Source of the DNA: Glaciimonas sp. PAMC28666
GTDB taxonomy: Bacteria > Pseudomonadota > Gammaproteobacteria > Burkholderiales > Burkholderiaceae_D
Direction of reading: 5' to 3'
Length of the DNA stretch: 64,000 nt
Assembly: GCF_016917355.1 (NCBI RefSeq)
Contig: NZ_CP070304.1
Span: 372,001-436,000, forward strand
Under the pieces are notes generated by a model. That model worked only from the letters and a program-made list of their open reading frames with translations. It made no database searches and was not told the DNA's origin. This document shows, one piece after another, positions 17,869-26,697 of the stretch; position 1 is the first letter of the stretch, and each line of letters starts with the position of its first letter. Both the position numbers and the translations under genes were made by a program.

Positions 17869-19320
17869 TTACTTACCTGTCGCCCCGTGCAGCAAAGGAT
17901 TAAGCAGACCGGTCACAGGTGCTAAAGCACCCGTGCCGCTGGTTCCACCCGCACCACCGACCGCACTGGTCAAACCCCCAACGATTGCGGTGACTGGTGC
18001 CAACGCTCCTGAGCCGGCTGTTCCTGTCGCGCCGCTCACGGTACCGGTCAAAATGGCAGCCACGCCAGTGACCGGCGCTAAAGGACCTGTGCCAGCGGTT
18101 CCGGCCGCACCACCTAACGTGCTCGTCAGAACACCGACTACTCCTGATATCGGCGCTAAAGGACTACCCGCGCCGACCGTCCCGGAAGCGCCACTCAATG
18201 TGCCGGTCACACCGCTAAGCAGACCAGTTAATGGTGCCAACGGACTGGTGCCGGCGGCCCCGCCTGCACCGCCGGTCAAACCCGCAAGTACGTTGTTGAG
18301 TGGTTGCAGCAAGCCAGTGGTCTGGTTGCCAAGTAACGGTTGCGTGCTATTCGTAAGGCTGTTGGCACCTACCGCTACGACGGTACTGCCGACTGTAGTA
18401 ACGACGCCGCCCAAATTGCTAGCGATTGGCACGTTAGCGTTAGTTAACTGATTTCCTGCGGACACCACGTTGTCACCAATAACGATGAGCGCGGCATTGA
18501 CGGGTTGGTTGATTCCTGTGGTATTACCTACAGCCTGCGTAAGCGTGTTGACCGTGCTGGTCAATGGCAATATCGCTGTACTGGTTACTAAAGTGATCTG
18601 TTCCACGGGGCCTGTCGTCAACACATTGGTCAATGGCGTATTCGCTTGACTGATAACGCCCCCAACTGTGCTAACCAAGTTACCGACAGGAGTGGAAACC
18701 GGGGCCAAAACCGCAAGCTGCCCACTACCCAGACCGGTCACGACCTGACCAGTACTTTGAACGGTATCACCAACTTTACCGACTACGCCGCCCAGACTGC
18801 CAACTGTCGTGCCAACTGGGTCTGGTGCCGTCCCGATCTGTCCCAGACCATTCGTTACGCCCGCGCCGAGCGTTGTAACAATTCCGCTAGCGTTGGTGAC
18901 CACCCCGGTTAACCCGGTTTGTGCAGCCACCGGCAAAGGCAACTGGCTGGTTAAAGTTGAGCCCACCCCATTTACCGCGGTGCCGACGCTCGAAACCACT
19001 GAACCTGTGTTCGAAATAACATTCGAAGATGACACCCCGCCGGAACCGGTACCGCCTCCTGTGCCGCCACCACCCGAATTACCTCCGCCAGTTCCGCCGC
19101 CCGTGCCGCCTGTACCTCCACCTGTACCTCCACCTGTGCCACCTCCGGTTCCACCATCCGTACCGGCACCGGATCCGCCACCCGAGCCACCTCCGGTACC
19201 TCCCGCACTGCCGTTACCATTGGAAGCACCGCTCCCTAAGGTTCCATGGCCAGCACATCCAGTTAATATTCCGGCCAATAAAAGTGATATCGCGATCAAA
19301 CTTGTTTTTGAGGTAATCAT
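17869..19320 (-). CDS. collagen-like Gly-rich repeat lipoprotein
   Basis: A 483-residue protein beginning with a lipoprotein signal; lipobox LTGC puts the lipidated Cys at 22. Residues about 24-95 are almost pure Gly/Ser/Thr (GGT, GGG and GGS triplets). A middle region (about 95-340) is rich in Val, Thr, Asn and Gly with recurring VGSTV/VNTLT-like segments. The C-terminus holds about four and a half 27-residue repeats. Proteins of this composition are annotated as 'collagen-like triple helix repeat-containing' in Burkholderiales. No function is established; a surface role in adhesion is inference. A sigma-54-like promoter precedes it. Antisense Pro-rich frames are mirrors of the Gly codons. 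Confidence 0.8.
   Translation of the reverse strand: MITSKTSLIAISLLLAGILTGCAGHGTLGSGASNGNGSAGGTGGGSGGGSGAGTDGGTGGGTGGGTGGGTGGTGGGTGGGNSGGGGTGGGTGSGGVSSSNVISNTGSVVSSVGTAVNGVGSTLTSQLPLPVAAQTGLTGVVTNASGIVTTLGAGVTNGLGQIGTAPDPVGTTVGSLGGVVGKVGDTVQSTGQVVTGLGSGQLAVLAPVSTPVGNLVSTVGGVISQANTPLTNVLTTGPVEQITLVTSTAILPLTSTVNTLTQAVGNTTGINQPVNAALIVIGDNVVSAGNQLTNANVPIASNLGGVVTTVGSTVVAVGANSLTNSTQPLLGNQTTGLLQPLNNVLAGLTGGAGGAAGTSPLAPLTGLLSGVTGTLSGASGTVGAGSPLAPISGVVGVLTSTLGGAAGTAGTGPLAPVTGVAAILTGTVSGATGTAGSGALAPVTAIVGGLTSAVGGAGGTSGTGALAPVTGLLNPLLHGATGK
17872..18246 (-). repeat. 27-residue tandem repeats in the collagen-like lipoprotein
   Basis: The C-terminal 125 residues consist of units of 26-27 residues with the core LAPxTGxxxxLTGTxSGAxGT. 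Four are complete and the last is truncated at GLLNPLLHG. The DNA copies are diverged, so this is an old expansion rather than a recent slippage tract. Confidence 0.75.
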
Positions 19321-19372
19321 GGTAAATCCTTCCTGTTTGGCAATTTAACGAACGACGTTATGCAGCATCATT

Positions 19373-19389
19373 AGCAAAGAATATGCCTA
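19373..19389 (-). promoter_or_regulatory. candidate sigma-54 promoter for the collagen-like gene
   Basis: On the minus strand the sequence reads TAGGCATATTCTTTGCT: a GG (-24) and a GC (-12) exactly 10 nt apart, within GGCA and TTGCT elements close to the TGGCAC-N5-TTGCW consensus. The -12 GC lies about 54 bp upstream of the ATG at 19320. The window encodes a GAFTGA-containing activator (2014-3387) that could drive it. Confidence 0.5.
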
Positions 19390-19528
19390 CAGGAAATATT
19401 TTTAGCGCAGCAATTTTTAAATGTTAGTACCACTTAAAAAAAATAAAAATGTCCATAAAAATCAATTAGATAGCGATAATTTTTTCGAGAAAAATGGATT
19501 GTTAATTCATGTTAAATATCTCAATGGC

Positions 19529-19544
19529 ACGTTACATGTAACGT
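19529..19544. promoter_or_regulatory. perfect 16-bp palindrome, possible enhancer site
   Basis: ACGTTACATGTAACGT is its own reverse complement. It lies about 140 bp upstream of the sigma-54-like promoter, the typical distance for a site bound by an enhancer-binding protein. It could equally serve the divergent MFS gene. Confidence 0.45.
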
Positions 19545-20005
19545 AACGAAGGGGAACATTTCTCAGGCGTTCCATTTGATGTTCCAAAAAATGAGCGCTT
19601 GGTTGAAACTGATTAAGACCAATCGCTGCACTTAATGTCGAGCAGGTTACGCCAGAGGTTTAGAACAAATCGGCGGAGGGGCGCAGCGAGGTTGAGTCCG
19701 AAATTCCACCGGGTCAACGTTCGTATGGGGGCAAATCGATCTTCGAATAGCTTAGCAAGGGTAAATAAGATTCATCCCATGGGGGCGCTATCGCAAGAAT
19801 ATCTGCCTGTAAGTTTACGTAAGTTTATAGCAAGATTTGTGTAAGGTTAGGCCCCTAAACTCCGATCGCGCATGATGCGTAAACGACAAGCGTAAAGTCT
19901 GTTTTTTCATATTAAAGCCTTCCCCAAAAATATCCCACAGGCAAAAGCCTGGTGACACAACAAATGGCAGGGGTTGGCCCCCACAACAACAATTCAGGAG
20001 ACAGT

Positions 20006-21682
20006 ATGGCGATCAGCGTTGCGACAGCGAAAGTTCCCTCACGCAGCATCACGGCGGAGGAGAGAAAGGTCATTTTTGCTTCTTCTCTTGGAACGGTATT
20101 CGAGTGGTATGACTTTTATTTATACGGGGCCCTGGCGGCGATCATCGCGAAGCAATTCTTTGCGGGCACCGATACCAATACAGCTTTTATTTTTGCTCTG
20201 TTGGCATTTGCAGCAGGTTTTATCGTGCGTCCGTTTGGCGCGTTGGTGTTCGGCCGGTTGGGCGACATGATCGGCCGTAAGTATACGTTTTTGGTGACGA
20301 TACTGATCATGGGCCTTTCTACCTTTGTGGTCGGTATTTTGCCGAACTACAACTCTATTGGCATTGCCGCACCAATCATTTTAGTAGCTTTGCGTATTTT
20401 GCAAGGCCTCGCCGTCGGCGGGGAATATGGCGGAGCCGCTACTTACGTCGCGGAACATGCGCCCGACGACAAGCGTGGTGCCTTCACGGCGTGGATTCAA
20501 ACAACAGCAACCCTTGGTTTATTTCTGTCGCTAATAGTCATTTTGGGAACGCGTACTGTGATGGGAGAAGAAGCATTCGCTGACTGGGGCTGGCGGATTC
20601 CCTTTCTGTTGTCTATTGTTTTACTGGGTGTCTCGGTTTGGATTCGCCTGTCGATGAGTGAATCACCTGCTTTTGCCAAGATGAAAGCCGAAGGAAAAGT
20701 ATCCAAAGCCCCTCTAACTGAGGCGTTCGGCCAGTGGAAAAACATGAAATTGGTCATACTTGCTTTATTCGGTTTGACCGCCGGGCAGGCTGTTGTCTGG
20801 TACACAGGGCAATTCTATTCACTCTTCTTTTTAACCCAAACCTTAAAGGTCGATGGCCCGACAGCTAACATCCTGATAGCCCTATCGTTATTGCTAGCTA
20901 CGCCCTTCTTCCTGATTTTCGGTTCGTTGTCGGACAAAATTGGCCGTAAGCCAATCATTATGGCTGGTTGCCTCATCGCCGCAGTGACATATTTTCCAAT
21001 CTTTTCCGCCCTCACTCACTACGCGAATCCAGCACTCGAAGCGGCTCTTCAGAGTGCACCTGTGATTGTCACCGCAGATCCAGCCACCTGCCAGTTCCAG
21101 TTCAATCCGACTGGCACAAAAAAGTTCACCTCCTCCTGCGACATCGCCAAGGCCAAGCTCTCGGCCATGTCGGTTAACTATGAAAATGTCGCCGGTGCAC
21201 CTGGCTCCGTAGCCACCGTCAAGATCGGTGACAAAACACTGACATCATACGATGCCAGCGGTTTATCAAAAGACGATGCTTCACTCAAAGACAAGGCCTT
21301 CTCCGCTGCGCTGTCCAGCAATGTCAAGGGCGCCGGATATCCTGCCAAGGCCGATCCAGCGCAAATCAACAAGCCGATGGTGCTGCTGTTGCTGTTCATT
21401 CTGGTGGTCTACTGCACTATGGTGTATGGTCCAATTGCGGCAATGCTGGTGGAAATGTTTCCAACCCGGATCCGGTATACCTCCATGTCGCTTCCGTATC
21501 ACATCGGAAATGGCTGGTTCGGTGGTTTGCTCCCGACAACCGCGTTTGCGCTGGTGGCGTTCAAAGGTGATATTTACTACGGACTGTGGTATCCGATCGT
21601 AATCGCCATTGGGACTTTTTTAATCGGTATGTTATTTGTAAAAGAAACTGTTCATAATGATATCTACGCAGATGAGCGCTAA
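20006..21682 (+). CDS. MFS permease of the metabolite:H+ symporter (MHS) family
   Basis: A 558-residue membrane protein. The N-terminus has the MHS signature SLGTVFEWYDFYLYGALAA, then GRLGDMIGRKYTF and LQGLAVGGEYGGAATYVAEHAP. A second RKP-type loop (SLSDKIGRKPIIMAG) starts the second half. Between the eighth or so helix and the next lies an unusual polar insert of about 100 residues (about 358-460) with two Cys. It is followed by YGPIAAMLVEMFPTRIRYTSMSLPYHIGNGWFGG. ATG at 20006 with AGGAG 6 nt upstream is chosen over the longer frame at 19952. MHS members import organic acids or betaine; the substrate here is probably a carboxylate, given the next gene. Confidence 0.88.
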   Translation: MAISVATAKVPSRSITAEERKVIFASSLGTVFEWYDFYLYGALAAIIAKQFFAGTDTNTAFIFALLAFAAGFIVRPFGALVFGRLGDMIGRKYTFLVTILIMGLSTFVVGILPNYNSIGIAAPIILVALRILQGLAVGGEYGGAATYVAEHAPDDKRGAFTAWIQTTATLGLFLSLIVILGTRTVMGEEAFADWGWRIPFLLSIVLLGVSVWIRLSMSESPAFAKMKAEGKVSKAPLTEAFGQWKNMKLVILALFGLTAGQAVVWYTGQFYSLFFLTQTLKVDGPTANILIALSLLLATPFFLIFGSLSDKIGRKPIIMAGCLIAAVTYFPIFSALTHYANPALEAALQSAPVIVTADPATCQFQFNPTGTKKFTSSCDIAKAKLSAMSVNYENVAGAPGSVATVKIGDKTLTSYDASGLSKDDASLKDKAFSAALSSNVKGAGYPAKADPAQINKPMVLLLLFILVVYCTMVYGPIAAMLVEMFPTRIRYTSMSLPYHIGNGWFGGLLPTTAFALVAFKGDIYYGLWYPIVIAIGTFLIGMLFVKETVHNDIYADER

Positions 21683-21890
21683 TCTGAGTATTGCGCGAGA
21701 AAGGTGTGGATCGGTTTTGGCGGTTTGATATCGGAGCCAGCCAGCTGCAGGGTGCCATTTTATCGGCACCTTGCTATCAGATTTTTGTAAGTGGAGAAGG
21801 CACCAGCGAAAGCAGATCCTTGGTTGAAAATAACCAGCGACTCAGCCTCCCAGGTAATTTTCCAAAAAAATAAAATAAAAGGAGATAGGC

Positions 21891-23186
21891 ATGTCATTCA
21901 ATAAAAAATATCAGGAAAAATGTCTGAGCGCTGAAGACGCCGTTGGTCTGGTAAACAATGGCGATACCATCGTCGTGCCGACCGCCTCCGCAGAACCACC
22001 CAAGCTGCTGACTGCACTCTCCGAACAACGCCGCGATTTTCATGATGTGCGCGTATCCCAGATTCTTCCGTTGCGAAAATTCGGTTATTTCGACCCTGAA
22101 ACGACACAGCATGTGCGACACGTTGCCTACTTTTTCGGTCCCGCCTCACGGGCGGCCGGCCAGGCTGGCTGGGCAGATTACGTACCCGCCTATTTTGCCG
22201 AATTACCCATACTGCTTCGGCAAGGACTTTCACCGGTTGACGTTGTGTTCAGCACAGCTTCACCGATGGACGAGCAGGGATATTTCTCGCTCGGATTAGC
22301 AGCAGACTATACGATGGCTGCCATTGAACGCGCGCGCGTGGTGGTTTTGGAAGTCAATCCAAACGTACCGTTTTCGTACGGCAACTGCCGCGTTCACATT
22401 TCGCGGGTCACTGCCATCGTGGAAAGCGATGAGCCAATTCCTGAGGTAAGTCTGCCCAAAATTGGGCCGATACAGGAAGCGATTGGCAAGTACGTCGCCG
22501 ATATGATCGATGACGGCGCTACGCTGCAAATTGGCTACGGCGGTATTCCCGACGCAGTGGTGATGCAATTAACCCACAAACGCGATCTCGGCATCCATAC
22601 CGAAATGATGGGCGACGGCCTGATGTCACTAGTTGAATCGGGTGCCATCACCAATAAGCGCAAAAACGTTCATCCAGGGAAGATGCTTGCTACATTTGCG
22701 CTAGGGTCTAAAAAACTCTACGAATTCATGCATCGCAATCCAGCGCTTGAGATGCATCCATCAGACTTTACAAACGACCCGTATCTGGCCGGGCAAAATG
22801 ACAATCTTGTGACGATTAATGCGACGATGCAAGTGGATCTGATCGGTCAGTGCGGCTCAGAAACGTTAGGTTTTTGTCCTGTGTCCGGTACTGGCGGACA
22901 AACCGATTTCGTGCGCGCCGCCAATCGTTCAAACGGCGGGAAATCCTTTATCGTCCTGCCATCGACCGCGAAAGACAACAGCATTTCGCGCATTGTTCCC
23001 ACCCTGACTGCAGGCACGCATGTGAGTACGAGCAAGAACGATGTAAATTATGTGGTGAGCGAATACGGGGTTGCGCAATTGCGGGGGAAATCTGCAAGGC
23101 AGCGCGCGGAAGAACTCATTGGCATTGCACATCCTGATTTTCGGGGGGAGTTGCGCGAAGCAGCGAGAAAGATGAACCTGCTTTAA
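21891..23186 (+). CDS. acetyl-CoA hydrolase/transferase family protein
   Basis: A 431-residue class I CoA-transferase, related to 4-hydroxybutyrate and acetate/propionate CoA-transferases. The motif GIHTEMMGDGL carries the likely catalytic Glu (about 241). Glycine-rich IGYGGIPDAV and GTGGQTDFVRAA motifs typical of the family are present. AAGGAGATAGGC precedes the ATG. It follows the MFS permease gene by 208 bp on the same strand. An uptake-then-CoA-activation pair for a short carboxylic acid is a reasonable reading, but the acid is not shown by sequence. Confidence 0.87.
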   Translation: MSFNKKYQEKCLSAEDAVGLVNNGDTIVVPTASAEPPKLLTALSEQRRDFHDVRVSQILPLRKFGYFDPETTQHVRHVAYFFGPASRAAGQAGWADYVPAYFAELPILLRQGLSPVDVVFSTASPMDEQGYFSLGLAADYTMAAIERARVVVLEVNPNVPFSYGNCRVHISRVTAIVESDEPIPEVSLPKIGPIQEAIGKYVADMIDDGATLQIGYGGIPDAVVMQLTHKRDLGIHTEMMGDGLMSLVESGAITNKRKNVHPGKMLATFALGSKKLYEFMHRNPALEMHPSDFTNDPYLAGQNDNLVTINATMQVDLIGQCGSETLGFCPVSGTGGQTDFVRAANRSNGGKSFIVLPSTAKDNSISRIVPTLTAGTHVSTSKNDVNYVVSEYGVAQLRGKSARQRAEELIGIAHPDFRGELREAARKMNLL

Positions 23187-23371
23187 AAATTTGCGGTCGA
23201 TCGCTTGATATTAGGGTGACCTGCATCGGGCGGCCAACAGCGTTCGAAAAACAGTGTTACGCCAAGGGGTGTTTTTGCGACGACTACCTCGCCAATGCAC
23301 CGTCCAGCCTGACCGTTAATCACGTAAGCGTCAAAAGCTTTTTTGTGTCCTTGTCTCTGTTATTCGGCCTA

Positions 23372-23398
23372 ATAAAACGGGTACGCTCTGCGTACCCG
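23372..23398 (-). terminator. rho-independent terminator after the Liv-type binding protein gene
   Basis: CGGGTACG (23378-23385) and CGTACCCG (23391-23398) form an 8-bp stem with a 5-nt loop. On the minus strand it is followed by TTTTATT. It lies just past the stop at 23408. The plus-strand side lacks a T-run, so it mainly serves the minus strand. Confidence 0.75.
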
Positions 23399-23407
23399 AA
23401 CATTGCA

Positions 23408-24595
23408 TCAGACGCCAGGGTCCTTAAATTTCTCTACCTTGTCGAACTCGATGTTGTACATTTCCCCGTTGCGCATTTCCGCCTTACGGATATACACGTT
23501 TTGGACGATATCGCGCGTGACCGGATCGATAGTGACCGGTCCTCTGGCGCTGGTCCAGACCAGACCCTTCATCGCTTCGATCAGCTTTTCGCCATCGCTG
23601 TTTCCATCGGTTTTTTTCAAGGCTTCATACAAAAGGTGCATGCCGTCATAAGCGCCGACTGAATGGAAATTCGGGCGCATGCCTTTGTTGGCTTTGCTGA
23701 AAGCATCGACATACGCCTTGTTTTCCTGTGATGTATGCGCAGCCGAATAATGATGGCTGCTGATCACGCCATTTGCTGCTAAACCGATACTTGGCAGCAA
23801 ATCGTCATCCAGCACGTCACCGGTGCAAATTAAGCGAATGCCGGCTGCCGCCAATCCGCGCTCGGTAAATTGCTTCATCACCGCAGCGCCTTCGCCGGAA
23901 GGCACGAACACAAAAAGGGCCTCCGGTTTCGCATCTTTCACACGTTGCAGAAAAGGTGCGTAGTCTGGATTGCGCAATGGCACGCGCAATGATTCCAGTA
24001 TCTTGCCGCCGCCCTCGGTAAAGCGTTTAACGAAGACTTTTTCGGCGTCAATCCCCGGGCCGTAGTCACTGACGAAGGTGACAGCGCTTTTAATTTTGTT
24101 TTTTGCGGCCCAGTCAGCTAGCGGCGCGGTAACCTGCGCCAGCGTGAAGCCAGTGCGCACGATGAAAGGTGAGCGTTGCGGAATGACGGAAGTCGCCGCC
24201 GCCATCACGATCATCGGCGTCTTCGACTGTGTCGCAATCGGTGCCGCGGCAAACGCCAAGGGAGTCAGCCCGAAGCCCGCCAGGACTTGCACGTGATCGC
24301 GCGATACAAGTTCCTGTGCCAGCCGTTTGGTGACGTCGGGTGCAACGCCGCCATCATCCTTCAAGATAATTTCCACTTTGCGCCCGGCTACCGTATCGCC
24401 ATTGATTTGTTGATACAGTTTTACGGCGGCTTCGATTTGTCGGCCGGTCGAAGCAAATGGACCAGACATAGGGATGATCAAACCGACTTTTACCGGCTCG
24501 GCCGCAAATACCGGCAGCGGCAACAATCCGCTGCCCAGGAGTGCTGCGCCGCCCAACAGCAAGTGGCGCCGATGCGTGTTCACGTCATTTGTCAT
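23408..24595 (-). CDS. ABC transporter substrate-binding protein, Liv/aromatic-acid type
   Basis: A 395-residue periplasmic binding protein (Peripla_BP_6). Twin arginines occur in THRRHLLLGGAALL, suggesting Tat or Sec export, with cleavage near VFAAE. The mature start VKVGLIIPMSGPFASTGRQIE is typical of Liv-type proteins, followed by VEIILKDDGGVAPDVTKRLAQELV and GFGLTPLAFA. It is the third gene after vanA-vanB on the same strand. The matching permease/ATPase genes (livHMGF) lie on the other side of marR. It probably captures an aromatic acid for the adjacent oxygenase. Confidence 0.88.
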   Translation of the reverse strand: MTNDVNTHRRHLLLGGAALLGSGLLPLPVFAAEPVKVGLIIPMSGPFASTGRQIEAAVKLYQQINGDTVAGRKVEIILKDDGGVAPDVTKRLAQELVSRDHVQVLAGFGLTPLAFAAAPIATQSKTPMIVMAAATSVIPQRSPFIVRTGFTLAQVTAPLADWAAKNKIKSAVTFVSDYGPGIDAEKVFVKRFTEGGGKILESLRVPLRNPDYAPFLQRVKDAKPEALFVFVPSGEGAAVMKQFTERGLAAAGIRLICTGDVLDDDLLPSIGLAANGVISSHHYSAAHTSQENKAYVDAFSKANKGMRPNFHSVGAYDGMHLLYEALKKTDGNSDGEKLIEAMKGLVWTSARGPVTIDPVTRDIVQNVYIRKAEMRNGEMYNIEFDKVEKFKDPGV

Positions 24596-24643
24596 GGTTG
24601 TCTCTTTTCTAGTTTTAAGGACTGTGGAAAAAATTATTCTGAG

Positions 24644-25618
24644 CTAGATGTCCAGGACCAGCAGCGGACTTTTCGAGCGCGAACAACAAGGGGTAAACTG
24701 GTCGTTGCGCCCATGTTCTTCATCGGTGAAGTATAGGTCGCGGTGGTCTGGCGTGCCTTGCAGCACGCGCGTGATGCAGGTGCCGCAGACGCCCTGCTCG
24801 CATGACACCGGGATATCGATACCGTGTTCCGCCAGCAAGCGCGTGACCGTCTGATCGGGCGGAACCATGTAAACCTTGCCGGTGCTGGCAATCTTGATCT
24901 CAAAAAGCGCATCGCTGGAGGTATCTTGCGTGCCCTCTGCAGGCGCGTCAAAATATTCGAAATGCACCTGTTCAATGGCCCAGCCCAGGCTTTTGGCATT
25001 GCTCAACACATGCTCGATGAAGCCACCTGGACCGCATACATACAGATGGGTGTCCGGATCCGGGGTCGCAATCAGGGTTGCCAAATCGAGCTTTTGTTCC
25101 GGCGCGCCGCTATCGAAGTGGAACTGCACCTTAGGCGAAAACGACGATGCGGCGATGCGCGCATGGAAGGCAGTACGCTCCACTGCGCGGGTGCAATAAT
25201 GCATCTCGAAATCAGCATCGATCTGCGCCAGCCGTTCGGCCATGCAAAGGATCGGCGTAACGCCGATGCCGCCGGCGAACAACAGTGTGCGTTTAGCCTG
25301 CGTCAGCACAAAATGATTCCTCGGCACGCTAATCTGCAGCGTAGCGCCGACCTTGACCTGATCATGGATGGCGACGGAGCCGCCGCGCGAATTGGGATCG
25401 CGCAGCACTCCAATCAAATAACGGTGCTGCTCGGACGGATCGTTGCAAAGGGAATATTGGCGTATCAGACCCTCGCCAATATGCACATCGATGTGAGCGC
25501 CGGCGCTAAACGCCGGTAACGGCTGACCGTCCAGCGAAGCCAATTCGAAACTGACGATGTCGATGGCCTCCTCGACTTTGTTGACGACCGTGACCGAAAG
25601 CTGAGAAAGTTGATCCAT
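24644..25618 (-). CDS. vanB: VanB-like flavin/2Fe-2S oxygenase reductase
   Basis: A 324-residue reductase of the phthalate dioxygenase reductase family. In order: an FMN-binding barrel (RQYSLCNDP, about 53-61), an NAD domain (LLFAGGIGVTPILCMAERL; YVCGPGGFIEHVL), and a C-terminal plant-type ferredoxin with CEQGVCGTC and a fourth Cys in FTPCCSR. It passes electrons from NAD(P)H to the Rieske oxygenase encoded 14 bp upstream. Vanillate is the classical substrate, but related reductases serve other aromatic demethylases, so the substrate is not certain. Confidence 0.88.
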   Translation of the reverse strand: MDQLSQLSVTVVNKVEEAIDIVSFELASLDGQPLPAFSAGAHIDVHIGEGLIRQYSLCNDPSEQHRYLIGVLRDPNSRGGSVAIHDQVKVGATLQISVPRNHFVLTQAKRTLLFAGGIGVTPILCMAERLAQIDADFEMHYCTRAVERTAFHARIAASSFSPKVQFHFDSGAPEQKLDLATLIATPDPDTHLYVCGPGGFIEHVLSNAKSLGWAIEQVHFEYFDAPAEGTQDTSSDALFEIKIASTGKVYMVPPDQTVTRLLAEHGIDIPVSCEQGVCGTCITRVLQGTPDHRDLYFTDEEHGRNDQFTPCCSRSKSPLLVLDI

Positions 25619-25632
25619 TGCGCACCAATTGG

Positions 25633-26697
25633 TTAATTTTCTGTTTCAGTTGGGGTCGCAACGGACGCCGGTTGCTGCTCTTGCGCCATCATCCGGTCCA
25701 GCATACGACGCGACTGCACGCCGCCGGCGTCGATGTTAAGCATCAGCAACTTACGCTCAGGATGGGCCAGCAAATTCTTTTGCTGACGCTCCAGCATTTC
25801 CCTGTCTTCGCTGAAAATTTTGCCCTGCCCTTCACGAATAGAAGCGGTCAGCGCCGCGTCCTGCGGCTTGAAATTGCGCGCCATGCCCCAGAAGTACCAG
25901 TGCGACGTTTCGGTTTCTGGCGTAATAAAATCCACCACGATGCTAGCCACCTTATGTTGCGGCTCAGCGTCGTAGCCGCCGTTACCGGCATGTGCCACGC
26001 CGACTTCGATCATCACGTGGCTAGGAGGAGTGAAACGGCAGATTTGCCAGCGATCAACCGGCACATCATCGGCCAGATGGTTGGCACGCAGCGCGGCGGA
26101 CCAGAACGGCGGTGCCATGATGTTTTCAATATGGCGACTGGTGATTACCATGTCGCCTTCGACTTTGGTGTTCACCGGGCTTTCGTCGATTTCCTTTTGT
26201 CCGATGCTGGACGCATGAATATACGTTTCATGCGTCAGGTCCATCAGGTTGTCGATCATCAGGCGGTATTCGCAATTGATATGATACAAACCGCCGCCGT
26301 AGGCCCATTCCGGGTTGTCGGCCCATTCGAGATGGTGAATCAAATCAGGATCGGCTAATTGTTTGTCGCCGGTCCAGACCCAGATGAAGCCGTAGCGCTC
26401 CACCACCGGAAAGCTCCTGATGCAGGGGAAGCCGCGTACGCGCTGTCCGGGCATGGCAACCACCTTGCCGTCGCAGCCCATCTCCAGGCCGTGATAGCCA
26501 CACACCAACTGGCCATCGCGCACAAAGCCAAGCGAAAGTGGTGCGCCCCGGTGTGGACAAAAATCTTCCACCGCAGCGACCTTGCCCTCAGCGGCGCGAT
26601 AAAAAACAATCTTTTCGCCACAAATCTGTCGACCCAACGGCTTCTCGGCAATCTCATCGGAGCTGCCAGCCACATACCAGGTGTTTTTTGGGAACAT
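25633..26697 (-). CDS. vanA: VanA-like Rieske aromatic oxygenase, alpha subunit
   Basis: A 354-residue oxygenase with N-terminus MFPKNTWYVAGSSDEIAEKP as in VanA. The Rieske cluster motif is CPHRGAP ... LVCGYHG (C-x-H and C-x2-H, about 47-68). The mononuclear iron site follows in NLMDLTHETYIH. A strong AGGAGGAGAG precedes the ATG. These enzymes O-demethylate methoxy-aromatic acids such as vanillate, or hydroxylate related acids. Transcribed first in a vanA-vanB-binding protein unit and divergent from a MarR regulator. Confidence 0.88.
   Translation of the reverse strand: MFPKNTWYVAGSSDEIAEKPLGRQICGEKIVFYRAAEGKVAAVEDFCPHRGAPLSLGFVRDGQLVCGYHGLEMGCDGKVVAMPGQRVRGFPCIRSFPVVERYGFIWVWTGDKQLADPDLIHHLEWADNPEWAYGGGLYHINCEYRLMIDNLMDLTHETYIHASSIGQKEIDESPVNTKVEGDMVITSRHIENIMAPPFWSAALRANHLADDVPVDRWQICRFTPPSHVMIEVGVAHAGNGGYDAEPQHKVASIVVDFITPETETSHWYFWGMARNFKPQDAALTASIREGQGKIFSEDREMLERQQKNLLAHPERKLLMLNIDAGGVQSRRMLDRMMAQEQQPASVATPTETEN

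Larger units (their letters stand above)
19321..20005. other. 685-bp divergent intergenic region
   Basis: Lies between the collagen-like gene (minus) and the MFS permease (plus). It contains the sigma-54-like promoter, the 16-bp palindrome at 19529-19544 and an inverted pair GGAACAT (19553-19559) / ATGTTCC (19579-19585). A 69-codon frame at 19635-19844 matches nothing I recognise. Confidence 0.6.

Noticed and set aside
18809-19348. Plus-strand Pro-rich frame (179 codons)
   Set aside because: The proline runs are the antisense reading of the Gly codons in the collagen-like gene; no start context or domain.
19635-19844. 69-codon plus-strand frame in the MFS upstream region
   Set aside because: Arg/Ser-rich, no known domain, no ribosome site. 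Considered as a transposase remnant but no motif supports this.
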